From an uncultured Propionibacteriaceae bacterium (GTDB taxonomy: Bacteria > Actinomycetota > Actinomycetes > Propionibacteriales > Propionibacteriaceae): a stretch of DNA of 64,000 nucleotides. Position numbers and translations under genes: made by a program. The stretch is from assembly GCA_937926975.1 (NCBI GenBank), contig CALBCJ010000012.1:62001-126000 (forward strand), given 5' to 3'. The notes under the pieces are model-generated. The model was not told the DNA's origin and did not search any database. It saw nothing but the letters and a program-made list of their open reading frames with translations. Positions within the stretch are counted from its first letter, which is position 1; each line of letters begins with the position of its first letter. Of this stretch, positions 7,800 to 16,472 are shown piece by piece.

Positions 7800-9226
7800 T
7801 GCGGTACCTGTCGACCCGTGGCCACGGCGAGCCGGGCCTGCCGTTCAGCGACGTCCTGCTGGCCGGGCTGGCGCCCGACGGCGGGCTCTACCTTCCCGAG
7901 TCCTACCCCCGGCTGGACCGGGCGACCCTGGGCCGCTGGCGGCGGCTGCTGGCCGAGGAGGGCTACGCCAGCCTCGCGTACGAAGTGCTCAGCCTGTTCA
8001 TCGACGACATCCCCGGCCCCGACCTGAGGCGGCTGGTGGAGGCCGCGTACACGGCGGAGGCCTTCGGCGGCCCGGACATCGTCCCGGTCAGCGAGCTGGG
8101 CGACGGTCTCTGGCTGGCGCACCTGTCGAACGGGCCAACCGCCGCCTTCAAGGACCTGGCGCTGCAGCTGCTGGGCCAGCTCTTCGAGTACGAGCTGGAG
8201 CGGCGCGGCGAGCGGATCACGATCGTCGGCGCCACCTCGGGCGACACCGGTTCAGCGGCCGAGCACGCGATGCTCGGCAAGGCCGCGGTCCGGGTCTTCA
8301 TGCTCAGCCCGTACGGGCGGATGACCCCGTTCCAGCAGGCCCAGATGTACAGCCTGGACGACCCCCGGATCGTCAACGTGGTGGTGGACGGGGTCTTCGA
8401 CGACTGCCAGGACCTGGTCAAGGAGGTCTTCGCCGACGCAGGCTTCAAGGTCCGGCAGCGGGTGGGTGCGGTGAACTCGATCAACGTCGGCCGGCTGGTC
8501 GCCCAGGTGGTCTACTACGTCGCCGCCTGGCTGCGGGCCACCTCCAGCGACACCGACGAGGTGTCGTTCTGCGTGCCGTCGGGAAACTTCGGCAACATCT
8601 ACGCCGCCCACGTGGCCCGCGAGATGGGCCTGCCGGTCCAGCGGCTGGTCTTGGCCACGAACGAGAACAACGTGCTCGCCGAGTTCTTTCAGACCGGGCG
8701 GTACCGGGTTCGCGGCGGGGCTGAGACCTTCCAGACCTCAAGCCCGTCCATGGACATCTCGAAGGCCTCCAACGTGGAGCGGTTCGTCTTCGACCTGCTG
8801 GGCCGCGACCAGGACCGGACCCGCCGGCTGTTCGGTGAGGAGCTGGCCCGCCACGGCTGCTTCGACCTGTCCGGTGACCCGGCCTTCGCCGGGCAGCGGG
8901 AGCGGTTCGGCTTCGAGGCTGGGACCTCGACCCATGCCGACCGGGTGCAGACCATCCGGACCACCTACCAGCGCTACCAGGTGGTGATCGACCCGCACAC
9001 CGCTGACGGGGTGAAGGTCGCCCGGGACCTGGCCGGTGACGAGCCGATGGTGGTGATGGAGACTGCGCTGCCGGTGAAGTTCTCCCAGACCGTGGTCGAG
9101 GCGCTCGGTGTCGAGCCGCAGCGGCCGCAGCGGTTCCAGGGCCTCGAAGACCTCCCGCAGCAGGTGGTGCACCTGACCGGCGGGGTGGACGGGCTGAAGC
9201 GGCTGATCGAGAACCACCAGGGCTGA
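7799..9226 (+). CDS. thrC: Threonine synthase (long form)
   Basis: ThrC converts O-phospho-L-homoserine to threonine with PLP. The 475-residue product is the long (yeast/corynebacterial) type with an N-terminal domain MRYLSTRGHGEPGLPFSDVL split here as RYLSTRGHGEPG and FSDVLLAGLAPDGGLYLPE. The PLP lysine is in NGPTAAFKDLALQ, and ATSGDTGSAA and VPSGNFGNIYA are the cofactor-binding loops. The open frame extends far upstream through rpe; ATG 7799, overlapping the rpe stop, is the start that fits the family. It draws on the same homoserine pool as metX further along the window. Confidence 0.94.
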   Translation: MRYLSTRGHGEPGLPFSDVLLAGLAPDGGLYLPESYPRLDRATLGRWRRLLAEEGYASLAYEVLSLFIDDIPGPDLRRLVEAAYTAEAFGGPDIVPVSELGDGLWLAHLSNGPTAAFKDLALQLLGQLFEYELERRGERITIVGATSGDTGSAAEHAMLGKAAVRVFMLSPYGRMTPFQQAQMYSLDDPRIVNVVVDGVFDDCQDLVKEVFADAGFKVRQRVGAVNSINVGRLVAQVVYYVAAWLRATSSDTDEVSFCVPSGNFGNIYAAHVAREMGLPVQRLVLATNENNVLAEFFQTGRYRVRGGAETFQTSSPSMDISKASNVERFVFDLLGRDQDRTRRLFGEELARHGCFDLSGDPAFAGQRERFGFEAGTSTHADRVQTIRTTYQRYQVVIDPHTADGVKVARDLAGDEPMVVMETALPVKFSQTVVEALGVEPQRPQRFQGLEDLPQQVVHLTGGVDGLKRLIENHQG

Positions 9227-9251
9227 CCGGCGCCGGGCTGCCCGGCGCCGG
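9227..9251. terminator. Bidirectional hairpin terminator between thrC and dedA
   Basis: A perfect repeat CCGGCGCCGG (9227-9236 and 9242-9251) around a five-base loop begins right after the thrC stop and ends 11 bases before the end of the convergent dedA gene. With no U tract on either side, it can serve both strands. Confidence 0.75.
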
Positions 9252-9262
9252 AGGCGTGAGGC

Positions 9263-9964
9263 TCAGGCCAGGTCGGGGTTGACCCGCTCGGCGCGCTCGG
9301 TACGGGCCTTGGGCCGGGCCCCGTGCTCGTACGGCTCCTCATCGTCGACCAGACCGGACTTGTCGGGGTGGCGGCGCAGCACCAGGCGCTGGGCGGCCTT
9401 GTCGACGACCCACCCGATCACGGTGGAGACCGCCGCGGCGGCCACGATTGACATGACCGGGTGGACACGGAACCAGTACCCAGCGACCCAGCCGGAGCCG
9501 ACGATGTACGAGGTCCAGGCGGCGGAGGTCACCGAGCTCAGCGCCAGGAAGCGGCTCCAGCGGACCCCGACCATCCCGGCGGTGATGTTGACCGCGACCC
9601 GGAAGACCGGCAGGAACCGGCCGATGATGATGATCACCACGCCGCGCTGGGCGAACTTCTGGTGGGCCCAGTGCAGCGCCTTGCTGATCGTGGGCCTCTT
9701 GAGCAGCCGGGACTGGCGCAGCCAGCGGTTGTGCCCGACAAAGAAGGCCAGGTTGTCACCGATCCAGGCACCGCCCCAGACCACCAGCAGAAGGTACCCG
9801 AACAGCTCGGGGTGGTTGCTGCGCACCAGCGCCGAGAAGGCGACCGCCGTGGTCTCCGACGGCACGATCGGCAGCAGGCCGTCGCAGATCACCAGCAGTC
9901 CGAGCACCAGGTAGGCGATGGGGTCACCCGAGGTGCTCAGCACCAGTTCTACGATCTCGTCCAC
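9263..9964 (-). CDS. DedA family membrane protein
   Basis: A 233-residue polytopic membrane protein of the DedA (SNARE-associated/VTT) family, implicated in lipid carrier or phospholipid translocation. Segments: N-terminal reentrant-like helix DPIAYLVLGLLVICDGLLP followed by PSETTAV, then GDNLAFFVGH, the characteristic RFLPVFRVAVNITAGM motif and two C-terminal transmembrane helices. The charged tail (RHPDKSGLVDDEEPYEHG) is cytoplasmic in appearance. I chose GTG 9964, with GGGAG a few bases upstream; the frame stays open to 10216 but the extra sequence is Ala/Pro/Gly-rich and unlike the family. Convergent with thrC, divergent from herA. Confidence 0.88.
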   Translation of the reverse strand: MDEIVELVLSTSGDPIAYLVLGLLVICDGLLPIVPSETTAVAFSALVRSNHPELFGYLLLVVWGGAWIGDNLAFFVGHNRWLRQSRLLKRPTISKALHWAHQKFAQRGVVIIIIGRFLPVFRVAVNITAGMVGVRWSRFLALSSVTSAAWTSYIVGSGWVAGYWFRVHPVMSIVAAAAVSTVIGWVVDKAAQRLVLRRHPDKSGLVDDEEPYEHGARPKARTERAERVNPDLA

Positions 9965-10284
9965 CCTGCTCCCTTCGCCAGTCAGCCAGAGTACCGGGGG
10001 TGTGGTGACGGAATCGGTCGGGATGAGACGCAGCGGCGACTCCCTCATCTGCTGGCTTCGCTGGCCGTCGGCGAGAGCCCTGGCCTGTGGCTTGCCGAGT
10101 GGGCCCCACGCCTCGCCGCCCGACGCTCCGGGCCTGGCCCACCTCGCCGTCCAGGCCCCCGAACCGGGGAGCTGCCACGGCGCGGCTGGTGCAGCCAGGG
10201 CCGCCCCTGGGACCACCGGCGCGGCGCCTGAGGGTCACTGTCGCAGCGCCGCTCTAGGGTGAGTCTGAGCACCGAGGAGGACAC
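9965..10284. promoter_or_regulatory. Divergent intergenic region dedA / herA operon
   Basis: This 320-base gap holds no convincing gene. On the minus strand TACTCT (9988-9993) is a candidate -10 for dedA, leaving a short leader with GGGAG. On the plus strand TAGGGT (10255-10260) is a candidate -10 for the herA operon, leaving an ~18-base leader with a GAGGAGG ribosome binding site before ATG 10285. No clear operator was seen. Confidence 0.5.
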
Positions 10285-12000
10285 ATGCCGCAGCCTGCAG
10301 ACGAGTCGTACGCCCCCGTCGGGCTAGTTGCCGGGACGACGGACGCCACGCCCCTGACCTTCTCGGTGGCGGTCCTCCCCGACGCGTACCTGCAGCTCGA
10401 CGACGTGGTGGTGACGGGTCGTACGGTTCCCGGGGTCGGGCCGGTCCGGGTCTGCGGGATCGTGACCGAGGTCCGCTCCCGGCACGAGGGAGCCGCCTTC
10501 GACTCGGACGTGTTCCTGATCAACGACGGGGTGCTGCCGGCCCAGGTGCAAGAGCTGGCCGAGGTCGCCACCACCCGGGTCGACCCGGAGTGCTACGTCC
10601 CGCCGAGCCCCGGCGCCCCGGTCTGGCGGGCGACCGGGGAGGAGCGTGAGCTCGCCCTGTACTTCGACCGGATGGAGCGGCAGGTCTGCTTCGGGATGGG
10701 CCGCGACGGCAGCCCGGTGTACGTCAACCTCGACTTCCTCGACGGCACCCGCGGCGCGCACGTCTCGATCTCAGGAGTGTCCGGGGTCGCCACCAAGACC
10801 AGCTTCGCGCTGTTCCTGCTGCACTCGCTGTTCACCGGCGGGGCCCTGGCCGGGCGGGCGCTGAACGCGAAGGCCCTGGTGTTCAGCGTCAAGGGCGAGG
10901 ACCTGCTGTTCCTGGACACCCCGAACCGGGCCGTCGACGAGCAGCTGCGCGAGGCGTACCGGCGGCTGGGGCTGGCGGCCGAGCCGTTCGGCTCGGTGGC
11001 CCTGTACGCACCGCCGGTCCCGGGCGACCGGACCGGTCGGCCCAACGTCAGCTCCCGGCCGCAGGGAGTAGTTCCGTTCTGGTGGACCCTGAGCGAGTTC
11101 TGCGAGGCCGAGCTGCTGCGGTTCGTCTTCGCCGACGCTGAGGACGAGCGCAACCAGTACACGATGGTCCTGCACCGGGTGGCGACCCAGCTGCGGCTCA
11201 GTGCTCGGGCGGCCGGTACCGACGGGGCGGTCAGCATCAACGGGCGGACCGCCTCGACCTGGGCCGAGCTGATCGACCTGGTCTGCGACCACCTCGACGA
11301 CGACGCGACCCGGTCGGCCTGGGCCGGCCCGGTCACCGGCTCGGGCACGATCAACGCCTTCGTGCGGCGGCTGCGGTCGTCACAGCGGGCGCTGGGGCCG
11401 ATCATCCGCGGCGACCTGAGCGCCAGCGGGAGCCGCCGGATCAGCACCGAGTCGCAGGTGACCGTGGTCGACCTGCACAACCTGCCGGAGCGGGCGCAGC
11501 GGTTCGTGGTCGGGGTGGTGCTGGACCAGCAGACCCGGCTCAAGGAGGAGGCCGGGCCGGGCGGGCTGCTGCTCACCATGCTCGACGAGCTCAACAAGTA
11601 CGCCCCCCGCGAGGGCCGCTCGCCGATCAAGGACGTGCTGCTCGACATCGCCGAGCGGGGCCGCTCGCTGGGGATCATCCTGATCGGTGCCCAGCAGACC
11701 GCCAGCGAGGTGGAGCGGCGGATCGTCGCCAACTGCTCGGTCCGGGTGGTGGGCCGCCTCGACCCGGCCGAGGCCTCCCGGCCCGAGTACGGCTTCCTGC
11801 CGCCCTCTCAGCGCGCTCGCGCCACCTTGGCCCGCCCGGGGACGATGTTCGTCTCCCAGCCTGAGATCCCGGTCCCGCTGGCGGTGGAGGTCCCGTTTCC
11901 GGCCTGGGCCACGCGACCGGCGGAGGCAGCAGCCAGCCTGGGGGACGGGGCTCCCGACGTCTTCGCCTCGCTGGCCAGTGACGACGAGACTCCCTTCTGA
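10285..12000 (+). CDS. HerA-like DNA translocase ATPase (DUF87)
   Basis: A 571-residue ATPase resembling HerA, the hexameric translocase that partners the NurA nuclease. The N-terminus (VGLVAGTTDATPLTFSVAVL, then a beta-rich stretch to ~100) looks like the HAS-barrel. The P-loop is GVSGVATKTS at residues 164-173, which is one residue longer than the usual GxxGxGKS and lacks the Gly before Lys. Walker B is LLLTMLDELNK (D434 E435), and AQQTASEVERRIVANC near the C-terminus matches the HerA sensor/arginine region. It starts an operon: sbcD begins 9 bases after its stop. Annotation as HerA-like is strong from motifs and context; strict orthology to archaeal HerA is not proven. Confidence 0.82.
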   Translation: MPQPADESYAPVGLVAGTTDATPLTFSVAVLPDAYLQLDDVVVTGRTVPGVGPVRVCGIVTEVRSRHEGAAFDSDVFLINDGVLPAQVQELAEVATTRVDPECYVPPSPGAPVWRATGEERELALYFDRMERQVCFGMGRDGSPVYVNLDFLDGTRGAHVSISGVSGVATKTSFALFLLHSLFTGGALAGRALNAKALVFSVKGEDLLFLDTPNRAVDEQLREAYRRLGLAAEPFGSVALYAPPVPGDRTGRPNVSSRPQGVVPFWWTLSEFCEAELLRFVFADAEDERNQYTMVLHRVATQLRLSARAAGTDGAVSINGRTASTWAELIDLVCDHLDDDATRSAWAGPVTGSGTINAFVRRLRSSQRALGPIIRGDLSASGSRRISTESQVTVVDLHNLPERAQRFVVGVVLDQQTRLKEEAGPGGLLLTMLDELNKYAPREGRSPIKDVLLDIAERGRSLGIILIGAQQTASEVERRIVANCSVRVVGRLDPAEASRPEYGFLPPSQRARATLARPGTMFVSQPEIPVPLAVEVPFPAWATRPAEAAASLGDGAPDVFASLASDDETPF

Positions 12001-12009
12001 GGTGCGGCG

Positions 12010-13170
12010 ATGAGGTTTCTGCACACGGCCGACTGGCATGTCGGCAAGACCCTGCGGGGCCGGCGGCGGCTGGACGAGCAGAAGGCGGTGCTGGGCGAGA
12101 TCGTCGCCCTGGCAGCGGCGGAGCAGGTGGACGCGGTGCTGGTCGCGGGTGACGTGTACGACTCGGTCAGCCCGAGCGCTCCAGCCCAGCAGCTGGTGAA
12201 CCAGACCCTGATCGAGCTGGCCCGCAACGGGGCCGAGGTGGTCGTGATCGCCGGCAACCACGACCACCCGGACACCTTCGAGGCGTACCGGCCGCTGATG
12301 CGGCTGGCCGGGATCACCCTGATCGGCCGGATCCGGCCGCGGGCCCAGGGCGGCGTCTACGGGTTCACTGCCCGCAGCACCGGCGAGCCGGTCAACGTGG
12401 CGCTGCTGCCGTTCCTGCCCCGGCGCTACGTGGTCAAGGCCGAGCAGATCGTCTCCGGCGACCCGGCCCAGAGCTCGGGCCGCTACGACGCCGCGGTCCG
12501 CGAGATCCTGGCCGACCTGGCCCAGGGCTTCACCCCGGACGCAGTCAACCTGGTGCTGGCGCACCTCACCTGCACCGGCGGGCGGCTCGGCGGGGGAGAG
12601 CGGGAGGCGCAGAGCATCTTCGAGTACCACGTCCCGGCGACGGCCTTCCCGGTGGAGGCCCACTACGTCGCGCTGGGGCACCTGCACCGCCGCCAGTCGC
12701 TGCCGGCCCCCTGCCCGGTGCACTACAGCGGCTCCCCGGTCGCGGTCGACTTCGGCGAGGAGCAGAACACCCCGGTGGTCTGCCTGGTGGAGGCGGCGGT
12801 CGGCCGCCCGGCCACGGTCACCGACCACCCGCTCCGGTCGGCGCGGCGGCTGCGTACGGTGACCGGGAGCCTGGCTGAGGTGCTGGCCGAGACCGACCCG
12901 ACCAGCGACGACTGGCTGCGGGTGGTGCTGCGCGAGAAGGCCCGGGCCGGGCTGCGCGACCAGGTCCTGGCCGATCTGCCGAACGCCGTCGAGGTCCGGA
13001 TCCACCCCGACTTCGCCGGCACCCGGGCCCGGGTGGGCGCAGGCCACCGGGGCCGCAGCCCGGCCGAGCTCTTCGGGGAGTACCTGGCCCAGCGGGGGAT
13101 CAGCGACGAGCGGCTGACCGCCCTGTTCACCGAGCTCGACGACGAGCTGGCCCAGGAGGTGACCCGATGA
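12010..13170 (+). CDS. sbcD: SbcD/Mre11 nuclease subunit
   Basis: SbcD is the metallo-phosphoesterase partner of SbcC in a DNA double-strand-break and hairpin nuclease. The 386-residue protein contains all core motifs: HTADWHVGK (D8, H10), AGDVYDS (D48), AGNHDHPDT (N83, H84) and ALGHLHRRQ near residue 220, followed by the capping domain. ATG 12010 lies nine bases downstream of the HerA-like gene, and its 3' end overlaps sbcC by four bases (ATGA), so the two subunits are made together. A phosphoesterase alone would be ambiguous, but the SbcC neighbour settles it. Confidence 0.95.
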   Translation: MRFLHTADWHVGKTLRGRRRLDEQKAVLGEIVALAAAEQVDAVLVAGDVYDSVSPSAPAQQLVNQTLIELARNGAEVVVIAGNHDHPDTFEAYRPLMRLAGITLIGRIRPRAQGGVYGFTARSTGEPVNVALLPFLPRRYVVKAEQIVSGDPAQSSGRYDAAVREILADLAQGFTPDAVNLVLAHLTCTGGRLGGGEREAQSIFEYHVPATAFPVEAHYVALGHLHRRQSLPAPCPVHYSGSPVAVDFGEEQNTPVVCLVEAAVGRPATVTDHPLRSARRLRTVTGSLAEVLAETDPTSDDWLRVVLREKARAGLRDQVLADLPNAVEVRIHPDFAGTRARVGAGHRGRSPAELFGEYLAQRGISDERLTALFTELDDELAQEVTR

Positions 13171-16100
13171 GGCCGGTCCGCCTCGACCTGCACGGCTTCG
13201 CCGCCTTCCGGGAGGCGACCACCATCAGCTGGGACCAGGTCGACTACTTCGCCCTGGTCGGGCCTACCGGGTCGGGCAAGTCGACCGTGATCGACGCGAT
13301 CGTGTTCGCCCTGTACGGCACGGCGCCGCGCTGGGGCCGCAGCAACGCGATCCGGGACGCCCTGGCTCCGACCGGGAACCGGGCCACGGTCCGGCTGGTG
13401 TTCGACCTGGCCGGGCAGCGGTACGTGGTCGCCCGGGAGGTCCGCCGCAGCGGGCAGAGCATCACCCAGAAGACGGTCTCGCTGGAGCGGCTGGCCGACC
13501 CGGAGGACCTCGCCGGCCTGTCGGTGGTGCTGGCTGACGACCCGGACGGGGTCCGGACCGCCATGGAGCGGCTGATCGGGCTCAGCTACGCCGACTTCAC
13601 CCAGTGCGTGGTGCTGCCGCAGGGGCAGTTCGCCGACTTCCTCAAGGCCACGATGAGGCAGCGCCAGGACATCCTGGTGAAGCTGCTGGGGGCCGACCGG
13701 TACGAGCAGATCCGCGAAGCCGCGTCCCGGCGGGCGCTGGCCGCGAAGGCCCGGGCCGAGAGCCTCACCGGCCAGCTCGACGCCCTGGCCGGCGCCACCG
13801 ACGAGGCGATCGCCGCCGCCCAGAGCCGGGTCGCCGAGCTGGACGAGGGGGCGACCAGCCTCGAGGCGCTGGCGTCGCGGTGGGAGACCGTACGCCAGCA
13901 CGCCGACGCTGCGGCGCTGGAGCTGCGCCAGGCTCAGGACCACGAGCGGCTGCTGAGCGGGCTGCAGGTGCCCGAGGGACTGGCCGAGATCGTGGCGGCG
14001 GCAGCCGCCAGCGCCGCCGCCCAGGCCGCAGCCGACGAGCAGGCAGCGCAGGCCCGTGCAGACCACCAGCAGGCCCGGGCCCTGCTGGACCAGGCGGGGG
14101 AGCGGGCCCCGCTGGCCGCCCGGCTGGAGCAGTGGCAGGCCCTGGAGCAGGTCCAGGTCGAGCAGCCCGCCGCCGCCGAGGACTGCGAGCGGGCCGAGGC
14201 CGAGGCAGCCGTCGCCCAGCAGCGCCTCGGTGACGCTGTCACCGACGCCCAGGCCGCTCAGCAGGCCTGGCAGCGCGCCGCCAGTGACCTGGAGGCCTGC
14301 CAGGGCCGGACCGCAGAGCTGCTGCAGCGCCAGGCCACCCTGAGCGAGGTCCGCGAGCCCGAGGGGCTCGCGACGCTGCCCGCTCAGGTCCGCGCAGCAC
14401 AGCAGCGCCAGCAGGCGGCCCGCCAGGCCGCGGCAGCGGCGGACGAGGCGGAGGAGGCCGCCCGGGCCGCGGTCGAGACCGTGGCCGACCCGGCCCGGCT
14501 GCACCGGGCGCTGGAGCTGGTCGGGCAGCTCGACGCGCTAAGGCCCCGGCTGGACGAGGCCCGGGCCCACCAGGAGCTGACCGCCGGGCACCGGGGGCAG
14601 GCCGAGCGGCTGGTGCAGCAGACCCAGGACCGCCTGGAGCAGGCCGAGCAGGAGCTGGAGCAGGCTCGCACCGCCGAGCAGGCGGCAGCACTGCAGGCTG
14701 GGCTGGCACCGGGCTGCACCTGCCCGGTCTGTGGCCAGGAGGTCACCACCTGCCCCGAGCCGACCAGCGACTCGCACCTGGCAGGCGCGCTCGCGGCCCG
14801 CGACCAGGTGCGGACGGCCTGGGCCGAGGCCAGTGCCCTGCTGACCGACACCTCCGCCCAGGCGGCAGCCGCAGACTCCACGGTGCACCAGCTGGAGCAG
14901 CAGCAGGCCGACCTGACGGCCGAGCTGGCCGGCCTCACCGACGACCCGGACCCGGAACGGCTGCGTGCCAGCCTGGAGCAGGTCACCGGGCTGGAGGAAG
15001 CGGCCCGGCAGGCACGGACCCAGGCCCGTCAGAGCCGGGCCGAGCTGGTGTCGGCCGAGCAGGACCTCCAGGCCGCCCTGGGCGAGCAGCAGCAGCTGCG
15101 GACCGAGGTGCAGCGCGCCGTCCAGCAGCTGGCGAGGCTGGGCCTGGACCCTGGCGACAGCGACGACCTGGACGAGCAGTGGCGCGAGCTCCGGCGCTGG
15201 CGCGACGAGGACCTGGCCCAGACCACCACCGAGCTGGACGCGAGTCGGCGGCGGACCGAGCAGGCCAGGGCCGCGGCCACCGCGGCCGAGCAGCTCGCCA
15301 CCAGCCGCGCCGCAGCCCAGCAGGAGGCCCAGCAGGCCGAGACCGACGCGAAGATCGCCGCGGCCAGGGCCCGCGACCGGCTGGCTCGGCTGGCCGAGCA
15401 GCAGGCCGGCCTGGAGGCCGCGCTGGCCGACGGCCCCAGCCGTACGGAGACGACGGAGGCGCTCGCGGAGCTGGACCGGCTGCAGCAGGCCGAGCGGGAG
15501 TGCTACCAGCAGGCGCAGGCCGCTGAGGCGGAGGCCGAGCGGCGGGCTCAGGCCCGCCTGGCCGCCGGGGCCCAGCTGGACGAGTCCCGAAGCCGGCTGC
15601 AGGCCCTGCTGCAGGCGGTGGCCAGCCTCACCCCGCCCCCCATCGACACCACCGACCTGGCGGCGGGATGGCAGCGCCTGACCGGCTGGGCCGGGGAGCG
15701 GGCCGCCCAGCTGCGCCAGGAGGTGCTGCCCGACCTGGAGCAGGCCACCGGGGCGGCGCAGGCCGCCCAGCAGGAGGTCACGGCCGAGCTAGTCACCCTG
15801 GCCGGTCGGCTGAGGCTGCCCGGTCAGCCCACCGAGCCGCACCGGCTGGAGCTGGAGCTCACCGCCGAGCGGACCCGGGCCGAGAGTGAGCAGCAGGCCC
15901 TTCAGGAGCAGGCCGCCCGGCGGCGCCGGCTGGAGCAGGAACGGGCCCAGGCCAGCGAGCAGCAGCTGGTGGCGAGCAACCTGGCGGACCTGCTGCGGGC
16001 CAACAAGTTCCAGGGCTGGCTGACCGGGGCAGCCCTCGACAGCCTGGTGGACGGGGCCAGCGAGACCCTGCGCGAGCTCTCCGGAGGCCAGTTCGACCTC

Positions 16101-16472
16101 ACCCACGACAAGGGCGAGTTCTTCGTCATCGACCATGTCGACGCCGACTCGCTGCGCTCGGTACGGACCCTGTCGGGCGGCGAGACCTTCCAGGCCAGCC
16201 TGGCGCTGGCCCTGACCCTGTCAGACCAGCTCTCGTCGCTGCAGACCACTGGCGCGGCGCCGCTGGAGTCGATCTTCCTCGACGAGGGCTTCGGCAGCCT
16301 CGACGTCGACAGCCTCGACATCGTGGCCGCCACTCTGGAGAAGCTCGCCGCCTCCGACCGGATGGTCGGGATCGTCACCCATGTGGCAGCGCTGGCCGAG
16401 CGGGTCCCGGTCCGCTACGTGGTCAGCCGCGACGGCCGCGGCTCGCACGTGGCCCGGGAGGAGGACCGGTGA
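13167..16472 (+). CDS. sbcC: SbcC/Rad50 ATPase subunit with zinc hook
   Basis: SbcC is the SMC-like ATPase that tethers DNA ends and activates SbcD. The 1101-residue protein has an N-terminal P-loop GPTGSGKST (residues 32-40), a Q-loop region (VVLPQGQFADFLKA), two long Gln/Ala/Glu-rich coiled-coil arms, and a central zinc hook with CPVC at residues 519-522. The C-terminal half-site has the ABC signature LSGGE (1002-1006) and Walker B FLDEGFGSLD (D1039 E1040), then a His switch VTHVAAL. It overlaps sbcD and the next gene by four bases on each side. The arms (~300 residues each) are shorter than in archaeal Rad50s of similar design but complete. Confidence 0.95.
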   Translation: MRPVRLDLHGFAAFREATTISWDQVDYFALVGPTGSGKSTVIDAIVFALYGTAPRWGRSNAIRDALAPTGNRATVRLVFDLAGQRYVVAREVRRSGQSITQKTVSLERLADPEDLAGLSVVLADDPDGVRTAMERLIGLSYADFTQCVVLPQGQFADFLKATMRQRQDILVKLLGADRYEQIREAASRRALAAKARAESLTGQLDALAGATDEAIAAAQSRVAELDEGATSLEALASRWETVRQHADAAALELRQAQDHERLLSGLQVPEGLAEIVAAAAASAAAQAAADEQAAQARADHQQARALLDQAGERAPLAARLEQWQALEQVQVEQPAAAEDCERAEAEAAVAQQRLGDAVTDAQAAQQAWQRAASDLEACQGRTAELLQRQATLSEVREPEGLATLPAQVRAAQQRQQAARQAAAAADEAEEAARAAVETVADPARLHRALELVGQLDALRPRLDEARAHQELTAGHRGQAERLVQQTQDRLEQAEQELEQARTAEQAAALQAGLAPGCTCPVCGQEVTTCPEPTSDSHLAGALAARDQVRTAWAEASALLTDTSAQAAAADSTVHQLEQQQADLTAELAGLTDDPDPERLRASLEQVTGLEEAARQARTQARQSRAELVSAEQDLQAALGEQQQLRTEVQRAVQQLARLGLDPGDSDDLDEQWRELRRWRDEDLAQTTTELDASRRRTEQARAAATAAEQLATSRAAAQQEAQQAETDAKIAAARARDRLARLAEQQAGLEAALADGPSRTETTEALAELDRLQQAERECYQQAQAAEAEAERRAQARLAAGAQLDESRSRLQALLQAVASLTPPPIDTTDLAAGWQRLTGWAGERAAQLRQEVLPDLEQATGAAQAAQQEVTAELVTLAGRLRLPGQPTEPHRLELELTAERTRAESEQQALQEQAARRRRLEQERAQASEQQLVASNLADLLRANKFQGWLTGAALDSLVDGASETLRELSGGQFDLTHDKGEFFVIDHVDADSLRSVRTLSGGETFQASLALALTLSDQLSSLQTTGAAPLESIFLDEGFGSLDVDSLDIVAATLEKLAASDRMVGIVTHVAALAERVPVRYVVSRDGRGSHVAREEDR

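Noticed and set aside
9263..10216. DedA with an 84-residue N-terminal extension
   Set aside because: The extension is Ala/Pro/Gly/Arg-rich and unlike the family; GTG 9964 with GGGAG upstream gives the normal N-terminus.
12723..14504. Long minus-strand frame across sbcC
   Set aside because: Shadow of the Gln/Ala-rich coiled coil; no recognisable protein features.
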